From Blautia sp. (GTDB lineage: Bacteria; Bacillota; Clostridia; Lachnospirales; Lachnospiraceae): a stretch of DNA of 38,783 bases. The number at the start of each line of letters is the position of its first letter. Positions within the stretch are counted from its first letter, which is position 1. Below the pieces are notes generated by a model. It did not search any database, was not told where the DNA came from, and was given only the letters and a program-made list of their open reading frames with translations. The DNA lies in the NCBI GenBank assembly GCA_023667395.1, contig JAMPAC010000001.1, positions 769,287-808,069 of the forward strand, in the 5' to 3' direction. Positions 21,313 through 29,927 of this stretch are shown one piece after another. Both the position numbers and the translations under genes were made by a program.

Positions 21313-24300
21313 TACGTTAACCCCCTTCCCTCCACGCTCCGGTATCGTTGGACAAGTCTGCCCTCACTTTCGGCTTCTTTGAAAATGGCCTGCATGGCAA
21401 ACCTGCGAATGTGGTCGATCAAAATGTCATCGTCAATTTCCAGGTATGTGCATATCCTCTGATTAACCTTCTCTACCCCTTTGTCCGCATCTTCTTCTGA
21501 TTCCAGGACATCTCCCAATTTCTGCCCATCAAAAACATTGTAGGCAACGATCTCCCTTTCTTCATCCGTAATATCCTTCCCCTCCAGAACAGACAATAAA
21601 ATCCTTTTTGTTAATAAGGAATTTCGCAGACTGTTGATCCAGTCCCGCACAATATCCGCATCTTCATCCTTTATTTCATATCCGTCCCTGATCCCGAATA
21701 CTCTGTTCAGGAAATGCTTCAATACCTGGGAATCATCCCTGGGATCATAATGAAAAGGCCTTTCCTTTTCATATTTTTCAAAATGGCACAAAACGGCCTC
21801 AACCCAGTCATTCTGATATACTGCCGCCACACCTTTAGGCAGCTTGGCAAGTTCGACGATCTGATCATCCGATAACGCCATGGAAGAACCAACAGGTTTC
21901 CTGTCCAGATCATCGGGAAGCCGCAATGCAATCTTAGTATTGGTATTACGGATGACGGCTTCGTCCAATAAAGCAGGCGCCTGATCGGCAATAATAAAGC
22001 CTTCTCCATAAGTCCTCATTTCAGCGATGGAATTGGTCAGCATTTCCACTGCTTTCCCCTGTAGATTTGCCCCCTCCTGAGACTGATTTACAGATGTCTT
22101 TCTTAATAGATTGTGGGCTTCTTCCAATACCGTCACATGGCGCAGCGGCACATTCATTTCCGCTGAACATAAGCGATATTCCTGCAGTTTCATGACAAGA
22201 ATGCCCATCAACAATGATTTCGTCTCCGTTGAGCCAACCCGGCTCAGATCGATGATCACATTATTATCAAAAAGTTCTTCATCGGAAAGTTCCCTGCCCG
22301 AGCAGAATATCTGTCCGTTTATCCCGTTTGTCAGTGACAGCACCCTGGTGATCAGCGCTCCGGAATAATCACTCTTTGTATCGGCCGAATATAAGGAAGA
22401 ATCCATTACCTCCGGCAAAGTCTCTATCAGATCCGCAAAAGTCGGGAAAACCAATGGAACGCACCTGGAATGTCCTAAATTCCAGCCGACCTTTTCGTAA
22501 CTCTTCTCAATAGCATCCTTTAATATGGCAGGCATTGCGGCATACATCGGCCAGCAGGCATTAAAGATCTCAACCAGCCTGTCAATGTGTTCCAGGACAT
22601 GAATTTCCTGCGGAAACGAAAACGGATTGATCTTAAGCAGTTCCGCCTTGGCAATGTTTGTGCCGTATACTTTACAGTCGCCTCCAAATATATTTTTATA
22701 TTCACCCTTGGCCGGTTCCACAACCAGATACTTCACCTTATTATCATGCAATCTACTTATCAGCTGATATATCGTATTGGACTTACCCGTTCCCGTTGAG
22801 CCTGTGACAAACACATGTGAAGCCAGACTGTCAACATCCAGTTTCACTTTACTCTCTTCATCCCTCCTCATATGGAATACGTTTCCAATCTCGATCTCTT
22901 TCCCGCTGCTGTCCTCTCCCTCCGTAAATTTATGTACCTCCCTGCCAAAAGACGCGCTTTCCAGTACCGGAAGACCGCTTACTGATCTGCTTGGAAAATT
23001 CAGGGCCTTTGCCAGTTCTTTTCCCGAAAGGGACAACGTCAGGTCCGCCTCGATAGGATAGATCATCTCAACCTTCGGATGTCTCAGGCAAAACCTGGGA
23101 TGCCGTAACTTCCTGATCTCATCCAGTATTACAGCCGTTCCTCTCGCCGTCTCTATATCTCCTCCCGTCCACAGATTAATGGCCTCTTTTGCGGAAAAGG
23201 ATTTGTCCCCCTGGGTCAGCGACAGGTACATATGCGCCACATCCTCCGCAGTATCCGCATCCTCAGAAATCGCGTAGGCAGCAAACTTCCACATCCCCAG
23301 AGCCGTACATTCATCCATCCTTTCGACCTGTTTTTCAATGGTATCCAGCAAATGCTTGACCCCATAATTCATATAAGTTCTGGTCATTCCTTCGCTTTTG
23401 CCGACCTGTTCCATCCGATTAAGCGTTTTGGACATATTTACCCCAGCATTAAAACCAAGGCTGCCAATAAACTGCACTCCCACGCTTGCCCCTGCATTTA
23501 CCCCTACAGCCGCTCCCGCACCCAGCATTTCCGACTCTGTGACAGAAGCGTTGGACTGCCATTGCATGAAGGGAGATAATTGCGAATAGATTTCGGAAAG
23601 ATCCGCCTTGACAGCATCCTGCTTTTGAAACGGCTCCGCAAGCAACACCAGCGTATATTCCTCTTTTTTTTGGGAAGGAACGATCCCATCTAACAGCTTT
23701 TCTATATTTTGACTGACAAAATCCTCTGATTTATCAGATGCAAGATTGGAGACCGCCGCCACACTGTAATAGAATGCATCGCCATCTTTGTCCTCTCCGA
23801 TTTCAACGGGACTTCCCTTTACTGTCTTCATTATTTGTGCGCCTGGAAAATTTCCCATCAGGGATTTTCTCAGTCTTTCGGCATATTTATCCGCCATATC
23901 AGGGGCGTCGCTTTCACCTACATTAGAGATTGCGATCGTAACCTTGCTTCCCATCACTGTTCTTCGGTAGATCAGCGCGATATTACAGTCCTGGTTCGCC
24001 AGTGCCTGATAAACATTGACGAGTTTATCCATATTTTTTTCTTTTGCATCTGTCACCCACTTTGTAATGTCAAAATACCGCACTCGGTTTTCCGTCTTGA
24101 ACTCTCTTTTTTGTTTTATTTCTGCCTTTGGAATCATAGGCGCATATTTCCTGCTGAGTTCGGGCAAATATGCCTGATAAATCTTCATTGCATAAGAGTT
24201 CATGATCGTTTCCGTTCTTCTCTCATCTTCAGTCATATCCTGAAGATACTGCTTTCGAGCCTGCTCTAATTTCTCTGCCTGCTCGTCCGTGATCACTGCG

Positions 24301-24389
24301 TTTTCCACTAATAATTCATCGCCCTTTTGCAAAATCGCGCCCTTAATCCTTTTTGACTGTTGAATGGATTCTTTCTTTTCTCTGCTCAT
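21309..24389 (-). CDS. HerA/FtsK-superfamily (DUF87-type) pumping ATPase, 1026 residues
   Basis: A large ATPase of the HerA/VirB4/FtsK class that normally forms a hexameric ring moving DNA or protein. The C-terminal half carries Walker A GSTGTGKS (530-537), Walker B HVTVLEEAHNLL (751-762, with E756/E757), a QA/DQ sensor-like IIADQAP (about 799-805) and a possible Arg finger around NTNTKIALRL (815-824). The N-terminal 500 residues are family-specific, with a Gly/Ala-rich stretch at about 289-318 and a following NYGVKHLLDTIEKQ helix. An SD lies 10 bases ahead of its ATG, which is 6 bases past the upstream gene. It overlaps the nuclease gene. HerA-nuclease pairs are known in archaeal end resection (HerA-NurA) and in several anti-phage systems. 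Confidence 0.9.
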   Translation of the reverse strand: MSREKKESIQQSKRIKGAILQKGDELLVENAVITDEQAEKLEQARKQYLQDMTEDERRTETIMNSYAMKIYQAYLPELSRKYAPMIPKAEIKQKREFKTENRVRYFDITKWVTDAKEKNMDKLVNVYQALANQDCNIALIYRRTVMGSKVTIAISNVGESDAPDMADKYAERLRKSLMGNFPGAQIMKTVKGSPVEIGEDKDGDAFYYSVAAVSNLASDKSEDFVSQNIEKLLDGIVPSQKKEEYTLVLLAEPFQKQDAVKADLSEIYSQLSPFMQWQSNASVTESEMLGAGAAVGVNAGASVGVQFIGSLGFNAGVNMSKTLNRMEQVGKSEGMTRTYMNYGVKHLLDTIEKQVERMDECTALGMWKFAAYAISEDADTAEDVAHMYLSLTQGDKSFSAKEAINLWTGGDIETARGTAVILDEIRKLRHPRFCLRHPKVEMIYPIEADLTLSLSGKELAKALNFPSRSVSGLPVLESASFGREVHKFTEGEDSSGKEIEIGNVFHMRRDEESKVKLDVDSLASHVFVTGSTGTGKSNTIYQLISRLHDNKVKYLVVEPAKGEYKNIFGGDCKVYGTNIAKAELLKINPFSFPQEIHVLEHIDRLVEIFNACWPMYAAMPAILKDAIEKSYEKVGWNLGHSRCVPLVFPTFADLIETLPEVMDSSLYSADTKSDYSGALITRVLSLTNGINGQIFCSGRELSDEELFDNNVIIDLSRVGSTETKSLLMGILVMKLQEYRLCSAEMNVPLRHVTVLEEAHNLLRKTSVNQSQEGANLQGKAVEMLTNSIAEMRTYGEGFIIADQAPALLDEAVIRNTNTKIALRLPDDLDRKPVGSSMALSDDQIVELAKLPKGVAAVYQNDWVEAVLCHFEKYEKERPFHYDPRDDSQVLKHFLNRVFGIRDGYEIKDEDADIVRDWINSLRNSLLTKRILLSVLEGKDITDEEREIVAYNVFDGQKLGDVLESEEDADKGVEKVNQRICTYLEIDDDILIDHIRRFAMQAIFKEAESEGRLVQRYRSVEGRGLTY

Positions 24390-24395
24390 ATGCTT

Positions 24396-24833
24396 CTATG
24401 CCTCCCTGAATGAAAACATTTTTTCAATTTCTTCCTTGCCTGCCTGCAGTCTTTTTTGCTGTTCGATCAATTTCCCCATGCCCACCTGCACAAGACTGTT
24501 TTTCTCTCCATCATCTCCTACAACTGCACTGACACTATCCGGCTCTTCATACGCTTCTTGTGTTGCCAGTGTGCCCGACGCCACGGGAATATTCCATACT
24601 TCCTCTACCTTTGCTTTTAACGCATTGCGCCAGGCATCAAAGGCTTTTTTCCCCTCTTTTCTGATAATGTCTTTGCCTCTCTTCCAAACCTTTTCTAATT
24701 CTGCTTTATATGTTCGTCTGGCACGTGAAATTGTACTGTAATCACGCTTTTGAGGCTGTTCTCCGGCAACTGGAATCTCAAAATACTTATACTGTTCAAC
24801 CCACAAACATATACTTTCTTTCTGATTCCTCAT
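24396..24833 (-). CDS. 145-residue helical protein of the HerA-nuclease operon
   Basis: A soluble protein with a basic, helical central region (SRARRTYKAELEKVWKRGKD) and a C-terminal helix (MGKLIEQQKRLQAGKEEIEK) that could form a coiled coil. No known domain is recognised. It overlaps the HTH gene by 38 bases and ends 6 bases before the HerA gene, so it is part of the coupled block. It may bridge the ATPase to DNA or to the nuclease; this is inference. Only one start codon (ATG at 24833) is available, with a weak ribosome site, consistent with coupling. Confidence 0.7.
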   Translation of the reverse strand: MRNQKESICLWVEQYKYFEIPVAGEQPQKRDYSTISRARRTYKAELEKVWKRGKDIIRKEGKKAFDAWRNALKAKVEEVWNIPVASGTLATQEAYEEPDSVSAVVGDDGEKNSLVQVGMGKLIEQQKRLQAGKEEIEKMFSFREA

Positions 24834-25245
24834 TCCTGATCAGTTCCCGCACCAGCATCTGATCACTTTGCGGGACACAGCAGGCAATGAGCCGCTCAAG
24901 CATATCCGTCATTTCTTCCTTCGTAAATGCCCTGCTGTCCAGAAGGATCTTGCATAAAGCAAGAATCTCGCTGTCTTTCAGTTTTATTTTGTAAATCTGC
25001 TCCAGCCGATATCCTTTCCGGATCCTGTCATAGACCACAGAATTCAGATATCCCGTATGCTCCGCGTCCGCGTCAAGGAAGTTTCTGATATCGTCTATAT
25101 CCCGCTGGATGCTTCTCTCATTGACGCCGTAGGCGCGGGCTTCCTCTCCTTTTTTCACCACATCCCCATTCAGAAGCTTCGTATAAATGGACAGCACCCT
25201 CCCGATCTTATCCCCTTTTGCCCTATCCATCCCCGTTTCGCTCAT
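24796..25245 (-). CDS. HTH transcriptional regulator of the WYL/YafY type lacking its WYL domain
   Basis: A 149-residue protein with an N-terminal winged helix-turn-helix (GDKIGRVLSIYTKLLNGDVV, then NERSIQRDIDDIRNFL), the usual HTH_11 start of WYL-family regulators, followed by the linker (ILALCKILLDSRAF). It stops where a WYL domain would normally begin, at about half the family's length. An AAAGGAG site precedes the ATG at 25245. The gene overlaps the next gene and opens the HerA operon. WYL proteins (BrxR, CapW) commonly repress phage-defence operons. Either the sensing domain was lost when the operon arrived, or this is a compact repressor. Confidence 0.8.
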   Translation of the reverse strand: MSETGMDRAKGDKIGRVLSIYTKLLNGDVVKKGEEARAYGVNERSIQRDIDDIRNFLDADAEHTGYLNSVVYDRIRKGYRLEQIYKIKLKDSEILALCKILLDSRAFTKEEMTDMLERLIACCVPQSDQMLVRELIRNEESERKYMFVG

Positions 25246-25313
25246 ACTTTTTCTCCTTTGCCCGTTCCGTTTCTGACCGGACTGTTCCTACGGCTCCCTG
25301 CCGCTATAACTCC

Positions 25314-25344
25314 ATTATACACAGCTGCCATGACAGAAAGTGTC
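25314..25344 (-). promoter_or_regulatory. promoter and candidate operator of the HerA-nuclease operon
   Basis: On the minus strand a perfect TATAAT (25319-25314) lies about 70 bases before the regulator ATG. The -35 region (ACTTTC, 25341-25336, spacer 16) is poor and falls inside an inverted repeat GACA-GAAAG-TGTC (25332-25344 on the plus strand). A weak -35 covered by a palindrome suits repression by the HTH protein encoded first in the operon. Confidence 0.55.
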
Positions 25345-25357
25345 CATGTGCATTTTT

Positions 25358-25885
25358 TCATCCAAAAAATTGATGCAGCGCCGCCATCGCCCCCAGAAAC
25401 ACCACATTCCCCGCCGTAAACAGCGCGATATATTCCCCTTTGCGGCCGCTTGCCCCTTTGGCGATATATTTATAAGAGATCAGGCTCGCCATGGACGCGA
25501 TCAGGGTTCCCAGCCCGCCCAGGTTCGTCCCCACGATCAGTCCCTTAAGATCCTCCGTAAACCCGGACAAAAGCAGCGCCGCCGGTACGTTGCTGATGAC
25601 CTGGCTGGCAGCGATGGCGGTATAGACCTCCCTGCCTGCGATCATATTCTGCAGGAAATCCCGAAAAGCCGGGATCCTGCCCACATTCCCCACAAAGACG
25701 AAAAATCCCGTGAATGTAAGGAGCAGGGAATAGTCCACCTTTTGAAACACCTGCCTGTCCATCAGAAGCACCATGATGATCACCGCAGCAAAAGCCGCCT
25801 GCCACAGTATCACATGCGCCACCGCCAGCAGGATCGCAACGCACAATACCGTTTCTTTTTTGAAAAACGCAAGGATCCTGTTCAT
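25358..25885 (-). CDS. anion permease (ArsB/SLC13-like), shortened
   Basis: A 175-residue membrane protein matching the second half of ArsB/NhaD/SLC13-type permeases: LLTFTGFFVFVGNVGRIP, the conserved SQVISNVPAALLLSG hairpin and GTNLGGLGTLIASMASLIS. Full-length relatives have about twice this size. The first 20 residues (FFKKETVLCVAILLAVA) resemble the true N-terminus of such proteins, so an internal deletion joining the two ends near residue 22 is the simplest reading. A GGAAGG ribosome site is present. Transport activity is doubtful. It lies between the HerA operon promoter and yajC, on the same strand as both. Confidence 0.65.
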   Translation of the reverse strand: MNRILAFFKKETVLCVAILLAVAHVILWQAAFAAVIIMVLLMDRQVFQKVDYSLLLTFTGFFVFVGNVGRIPAFRDFLQNMIAGREVYTAIAASQVISNVPAALLLSGFTEDLKGLIVGTNLGGLGTLIASMASLISYKYIAKGASGRKGEYIALFTAGNVVFLGAMAALHQFFG

Positions 25886-25929
25886 TTTCTTAAGCCTTCC
25901 TGATCATCATTTGTAATCCGGAAAATCAT

Positions 25930-25971
25930 AAAATGCTGTACCAGCGCATGGATACGCCGGTACAGCATTTT
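25930..25971. terminator. bidirectional-type terminator downstream of yajC
   Basis: AAAATGCTGTACC (25930-25942) pairs perfectly over 13 bases with GGTACAGCATTTT (25959-25971), extended by GCG/CGC inside. It ends the vanY-tgt-yajC transcript before the permease gene. Confidence 0.85.
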
Positions 25972-26007
25972 ACTTTTCACATACTTTATTCCATTTGCAG
26001 AATGCTT

Positions 26008-26331
26008 TTAATTTGCCTCCGGCTTCTCCACACGGCTGATAGCGGATTTTTCCATGGGGATACGGCAATTCTTGTTATTGCCAAACTCCACAATGACCAT
26101 ACTGTCCTGGATATCGATCACGATGCCGTAAAATCCGGATGTGGTGCACACGCAGTCTCCCACTTCCAATGCGGACAACATGGCCGCCAGTTTCTTCTTC
26201 TCCTTGTTCTGGGGTCTTATAAAGAAAAACCACATTGCCGCGATCATGAGACCGTATACGAGCAGCATACTCAAAAAACCTGCTGTTCCGCCTGCAGCAG
26301 CCGCGTCCGATTCCGTCAATAATATACCCAT
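26008..26331 (-). CDS. yajC: preprotein translocase subunit YajC
   Basis: An accessory membrane subunit of the Sec translocase (with SecDF). The 107-residue protein has one N-terminal membrane helix (about residues 17-39) followed by the signature FFFIRPQNKEKKK and a small cytoplasmic beta domain with VGDCVCTTSGFYGIVIDI. Ribosome site GGAGG, ATG at 26331. It follows tgt, the common tgt-yajC order in bacteria, and ends at the strong terminator at 25930-25971. Confidence 0.94.
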   Translation of the reverse strand: MGILLTESDAAAAGGTAGFLSMLLVYGLMIAAMWFFFIRPQNKEKKKLAAMLSALEVGDCVCTTSGFYGIVIDIQDSMVIVEFGNNKNCRIPMEKSAISRVEKPEAN

Positions 26332-26424
26332 TTTTCCTCCATTCCGACGCCTCGCGCCTGTCTGTCATTCCAAAGAACTATGATACACAAAAATACAATT
26401 TATGGCAAGCATTTTATACTTTTT

Positions 26425-27552
26425 TTACAGTTGAGCCATGCCCTCCAGCTTATGCCGCTTATATTCCGCAAAACATCCCCCATCCAGCGCGTCCCTGATC
26501 TCCTCCATCATGGTATTGTAAAAATACAGGTTATGGAGCACGCACAGGCGCATCCCCAGCATTTCCTTTGCTTTCAGGAGATGCCTGATATAAGCCCTGG
26601 AATACCTCCTGCATGCAGGGCAGCCGCAGCCCTCCTCGATGGGATTCTCATCCAGTTCATACCTTGCGTTGAACAGATTGATCTTGCCGTGGTTGGTATA
26701 TAAATGTCCGTGCCGTCCGTTCCGGCTGGGATAAACACAGTCAAAAAAGTCGATGCCTCTCTCCACGCCCTCCAGAATGTTCGCGGGCGTGCCCACGCCC
26801 ATCAGGTATGTGGGCTTGTCCTTGGGAAGAAAAGGCACTACCTCATCCAGGATATGGTACATTTCCTCGTGGGTCTCCCCCACCGCAAGGCCTCCCACCG
26901 CGTATCCATCCAGTTCCAGTTCCGCAATCCGTTTCGCGTGCTCGATCCTGATATCCGCATAGACCGCGCCCTGGTTGATGCCAAACAGCAACTGGTCACG
27001 GTTGATGGTATCCTCCAGGCCGTTGAGCCTTGCCATCTCCCGTCTGCAGCGTTCCAGCCATCTGGTGGTCCGCTCCACGGAGGCCTGCACATAATGCCGA
27101 TCCGCCTTACTGGGAGCACACTCGTCAAAAGCCATGGCTATGGTGGAAGCCAGGTTTGACTGGATCTGCATGCTCTCCTCCGGCCCCATGAAAATCTTAT
27201 GCCCGTCTATATGGGAATTGAAATAAACGCCCTCTTCCTTGATTTTTCGCAGTCCCGCCAGGGAAAAGACCTGGAATCCGCCCGAATCCGTCAGGATCGG
27301 TTTCTTCCAGGACATAAATTTATGAAGTCCCCCAAGCTGCTTCACCACCCGGTCTCCCGGCCTTACATGGAGATGGTAGGTATTGGAGAGTTCCACCTGG
27401 GTCCCGATCTGCTCCAGGTCTTCCGTGGACACGGCGCCCTTGATGGCCGCCACCGTCCCCACGTTCATGAACACCGGCGTCTGGATCACGCCATGCACCG
27501 TCGCGAACTCCGCCCGCTTGGCCCTGCCCTCCTGCTTTAGGATATGATACAT
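26425..27552 (-). CDS. tgt: queuine/preQ1 tRNA-ribosyltransferase
   Basis: Exchanges guanine-34 of GUN-anticodon tRNAs for the queuosine precursor. With the start at 27552 (MYHILKQEGRAKRAEF) it is 375 residues, normal length; GGAGGAATAGGGTG upstream supports this start. Visible: FMNVGTVAAIKG, the active-site Asp in TDSGGFQVFSL (about 90), GGLAVGE, the nucleophile region DFFDCVYPSRNGRHG (about 265) and the zinc site CGCPACRRYSRAYIRH near residue 305-320. It starts 5 bases after the vanY-type gene and is followed by yajC. Confidence 0.96.
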   Translation of the reverse strand: MYHILKQEGRAKRAEFATVHGVIQTPVFMNVGTVAAIKGAVSTEDLEQIGTQVELSNTYHLHVRPGDRVVKQLGGLHKFMSWKKPILTDSGGFQVFSLAGLRKIKEEGVYFNSHIDGHKIFMGPEESMQIQSNLASTIAMAFDECAPSKADRHYVQASVERTTRWLERCRREMARLNGLEDTINRDQLLFGINQGAVYADIRIEHAKRIAELELDGYAVGGLAVGETHEEMYHILDEVVPFLPKDKPTYLMGVGTPANILEGVERGIDFFDCVYPSRNGRHGHLYTNHGKINLFNARYELDENPIEEGCGCPACRRYSRAYIRHLLKAKEMLGMRLCVLHNLYFYNTMMEEIRDALDGGCFAEYKRHKLEGMAQL

Positions 27553-27556
27553 CACC

Positions 27557-28630
27557 CTATTCCTCCCCCAGTTCATCCCAGAATTCCTCCAGGGTAATGC
27601 CTCTTTCGGTGATTACGGTGGCGGCGTCCACCCCCACATAGCGGAAATGCCAGGGTTCATAATCGATGCCCGTTATGTCTTCCTTTCCCTTGGGATATCT
27701 CAGGATAAAACCATATTGGTAGCTGTTCTCCGCAAGCCAGATTCCCGCCGGGGTTTTGGCAAAGCCCTCATTCAGGTCCTTATAGGTATCCGACACAATA
27801 TCAAGCGCAAGACCCAGCCTGTGCTCGCTGGCCGCAGGCACCGCCACAATCCGGCTGCCCCGTTGGTATGCCTCCAGATAAGACATACCCCTGCTCATAT
27901 AGGATCTGATCTTTCTATCAAACAATGCTTCCTGCCGTTCCAAATCCCGATAAGGGGAGCATATCTGAAGAATGATTCCATCTTCCTTTGCGTCCTGGAG
28001 CATATTGAGAAGTTCGTCTATGATGCGGGCATCGCAATGCATCCGCCCTTTCATGGTCTGGATATCGCCCAGAGGGAAATCATAACCGTCAGGAATGGAA
28101 TGCTGCTTGTTGATCAGAAGCAGCTTCCAGTCGTCTTTGGAAAATTCCACGGCTTCCCCCGCCGCCGTAGGTTCTTCCCCGGCCCCGTTGGGCCGTGTCG
28201 CCGCCAGGATATCGTCCGCGCTGTATTTCGTCTCAATCTCCATGCCGTGGGAGGTTTCCACGATTTCTCCCTCCAGGCCGATCTCCTCGTCTTCCAGAAG
28301 CGCCAGTTCCTCCAGGTCGATCTCCGTCTCCTCCGCCAGCACAATGTTCTGCGCCTCCTCGGAGACATTGTTCAGGTTAAGGTCATTCTCCATGCCGGAA
28401 ATGAACATGGGGAAAGAGAAACTGCTGTACACCACAAACAGCAGACAGGTCAGAATCAGCATGGAAAAACGTTTCACATTCCCTTTTGCATACGCAGCAC
28501 ACCAAAAAGGCAGCCTGCCCACAAATTCCACAGGTTTCATGCAGATACGGTGAAAACGGCTTTTGCCGGAGACATATGCTGTTTTTTTGAGAAAACGTTC
28601 CTCAAGCGTCGGTTTCATTGTCATTTGCAT
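27557..28630 (-). CDS. membrane-anchored M15 (VanY-type) D-Ala-D-Ala carboxypeptidase
   Basis: Probably trims terminal D-Ala from peptidoglycan stem peptides outside the cell. With the start at 28630 (AGTAGGTG site upstream) it has about 357 residues. A cytoplasmic N-terminus of about 50 basic residues is followed by one membrane helix (SMLILTCLLFVVYSSFSFPM, about 55-75), an acidic low-complexity linker (EEAQNIVLAEETEIDLEELA and on) and the peptidase domain. Zinc and catalytic residues are seen in SEHRLGLALDIVSD and EPWHFRYVG, with ICSPYRDLERQEALF before them. The acidic linker is unusually long. It leads the vanY-tgt-yajC unit and is divergent from aroC. Confidence 0.92.
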   Translation of the reverse strand: MQMTMKPTLEERFLKKTAYVSGKSRFHRICMKPVEFVGRLPFWCAAYAKGNVKRFSMLILTCLLFVVYSSFSFPMFISGMENDLNLNNVSEEAQNIVLAEETEIDLEELALLEDEEIGLEGEIVETSHGMEIETKYSADDILAATRPNGAGEEPTAAGEAVEFSKDDWKLLLINKQHSIPDGYDFPLGDIQTMKGRMHCDARIIDELLNMLQDAKEDGIILQICSPYRDLERQEALFDRKIRSYMSRGMSYLEAYQRGSRIVAVPAASEHRLGLALDIVSDTYKDLNEGFAKTPAGIWLAENSYQYGFILRYPKGKEDITGIDYEPWHFRYVGVDAATVITERGITLEEFWDELGEE

Positions 28631-28727
28631 TCTGCACCTACTGTTCAAAATATACTCATAATCTATTATATCATATCATACTTTTTTCCTATGTGCACTA
28701 CTTTCTTTAAAAAAATGCGAGTAACAG

Positions 28728-28756
28728 TTGCTATTTTAAAAATATACCATTATAAT
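28728..28756 (+). promoter_or_regulatory. aroC promoter
   Basis: TTGCTA (28728-28733) and TATAAT (28751-28756), 17-base spacer, about 60 bases before the aroC start. Confidence 0.75.
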
Positions 28757-28815
28757 TTAGATATACATACTTATTCCGATCAACATACTATTGGCATATT
28801 TTGGAGGATGATCAA

Positions 28816-29916
28816 ATGGCGGGATCCGTATATGGAACAATTTTTAAGATCACAACCTGGGGGGAATCCCATGGCTCTGCCCTGGGCGTCGTCATCGACG
28901 GCTGCCCCGCAGGGCTGCCTTTGTGCGAAGATGATATCCAGAAATACCTGGACAGGCGCAAACCCGGCGCCAGCAGCATTACCACTCCCAGGAAAGAGGA
29001 CGACAAGGTGGAGATCCTCTCCGGCGTCTTTGAGGGAAAAACCACCGGCGCCCCCATCTCCCTCCTGGTCCGCAATACCTCCCAGAATTCCAGGGATTAC
29101 AGCGAGATCGCGTCCTACTACCGCCCCGGCCATGCGGATCTGACTTATGACGAAAAATACGGCTTCCGGGATTACCGCGGCGGCGGACGCTCTTCCGGCC
29201 GCGAGACCATCGGGCGCGTGGCGGCGGGAGCCATCGCCTGCAAGATCCTGGCACAGATGGGGATCACTGTCTGCGCCTATACCCGCTCCATCGGCGCCAT
29301 CCAGGCGGATATGAAGCATTTTGACCGAGCTGCCATCCTGGAGACCGCCACCGCCATGCCTGACCGCAAGGCAGACAACGACGCCATCTCCTATCTGGAA
29401 GGGGCAAAAAAGCAGTCCAATTCCGTAGGCGGCGTCATGGAATGTACGGTGGAGGGAATGCCCGCGGGCATCGGCGATCCCGTCTTTGAGAAGCTGGACG
29501 CCAACTTGGCAAAAGCGATTATGTCCATCGGCGCGGTAAAAGCGGTGGAGATCGGCGACGGATGTCAGGTCTCCTCCCGCCTGGGCACGGAAAATAACGA
29601 TGCCTATTACATGGAAAACGGCAGGGTTGCAAAGGCAACCAATCACGCAGGCGGCATCCTGGGCGGCATCAGCGACGGAAGCGCCATCGTGATCCGCGCC
29701 CATGTAAAGCCTACCCCGTCCATCTATACGACCCAGCAGACGGTCAACAAGTCCGGGGAGGATATCCACGTGAACATCAAGGGCCGCCACGACCCCACCG
29801 TCATCCCCAGGGCGGTGGTGGTCATGGAATGCATGACTGCCCTGACGCTCCTGGACGCCATGCTGGTGAATATGTCAGCAAGGCTGGAAAATGTGATTGA
29901 TTTCTATAAAAAATAG
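28816..29916 (+). CDS. aroC: chorismate synthase
   Basis: Last step of the shikimate pathway: converts EPSP to chorismate using reduced FMN. The ATG at 28816 (MAGSVYGTIFKITTWGESHG) has GGAGG 8 bases upstream; the frame is open to a TTG at 28801 but that has no support. 366 residues. Signatures: TTWGESHGSALGVVIDG, YRGGGRSSGRETIGRVAAGA (about residues 125-145) and a C-terminal GRHDPTVIPRAVVVMECMTA. It is monocistronic, with its own promoter and terminator. Confidence 0.97.
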   Translation: MAGSVYGTIFKITTWGESHGSALGVVIDGCPAGLPLCEDDIQKYLDRRKPGASSITTPRKEDDKVEILSGVFEGKTTGAPISLLVRNTSQNSRDYSEIASYYRPGHADLTYDEKYGFRDYRGGGRSSGRETIGRVAAGAIACKILAQMGITVCAYTRSIGAIQADMKHFDRAAILETATAMPDRKADNDAISYLEGAKKQSNSVGGVMECTVEGMPAGIGDPVFEKLDANLAKAIMSIGAVKAVEIGDGCQVSSRLGTENNDAYYMENGRVAKATNHAGGILGGISDGSAIVIRAHVKPTPSIYTTQQTVNKSGEDIHVNIKGRHDPTVIPRAVVVMECMTALTLLDAMLVNMSARLENVIDFYKK

Positions 29917-29927
29917 ACTAATACTTC

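Noticed and set aside
27647-29143. A 498-codon plus-strand frame across vanY and the start of aroC
   Set aside because: It crosses a promoter region and overlaps two real genes in other frames; composition is not protein-like.
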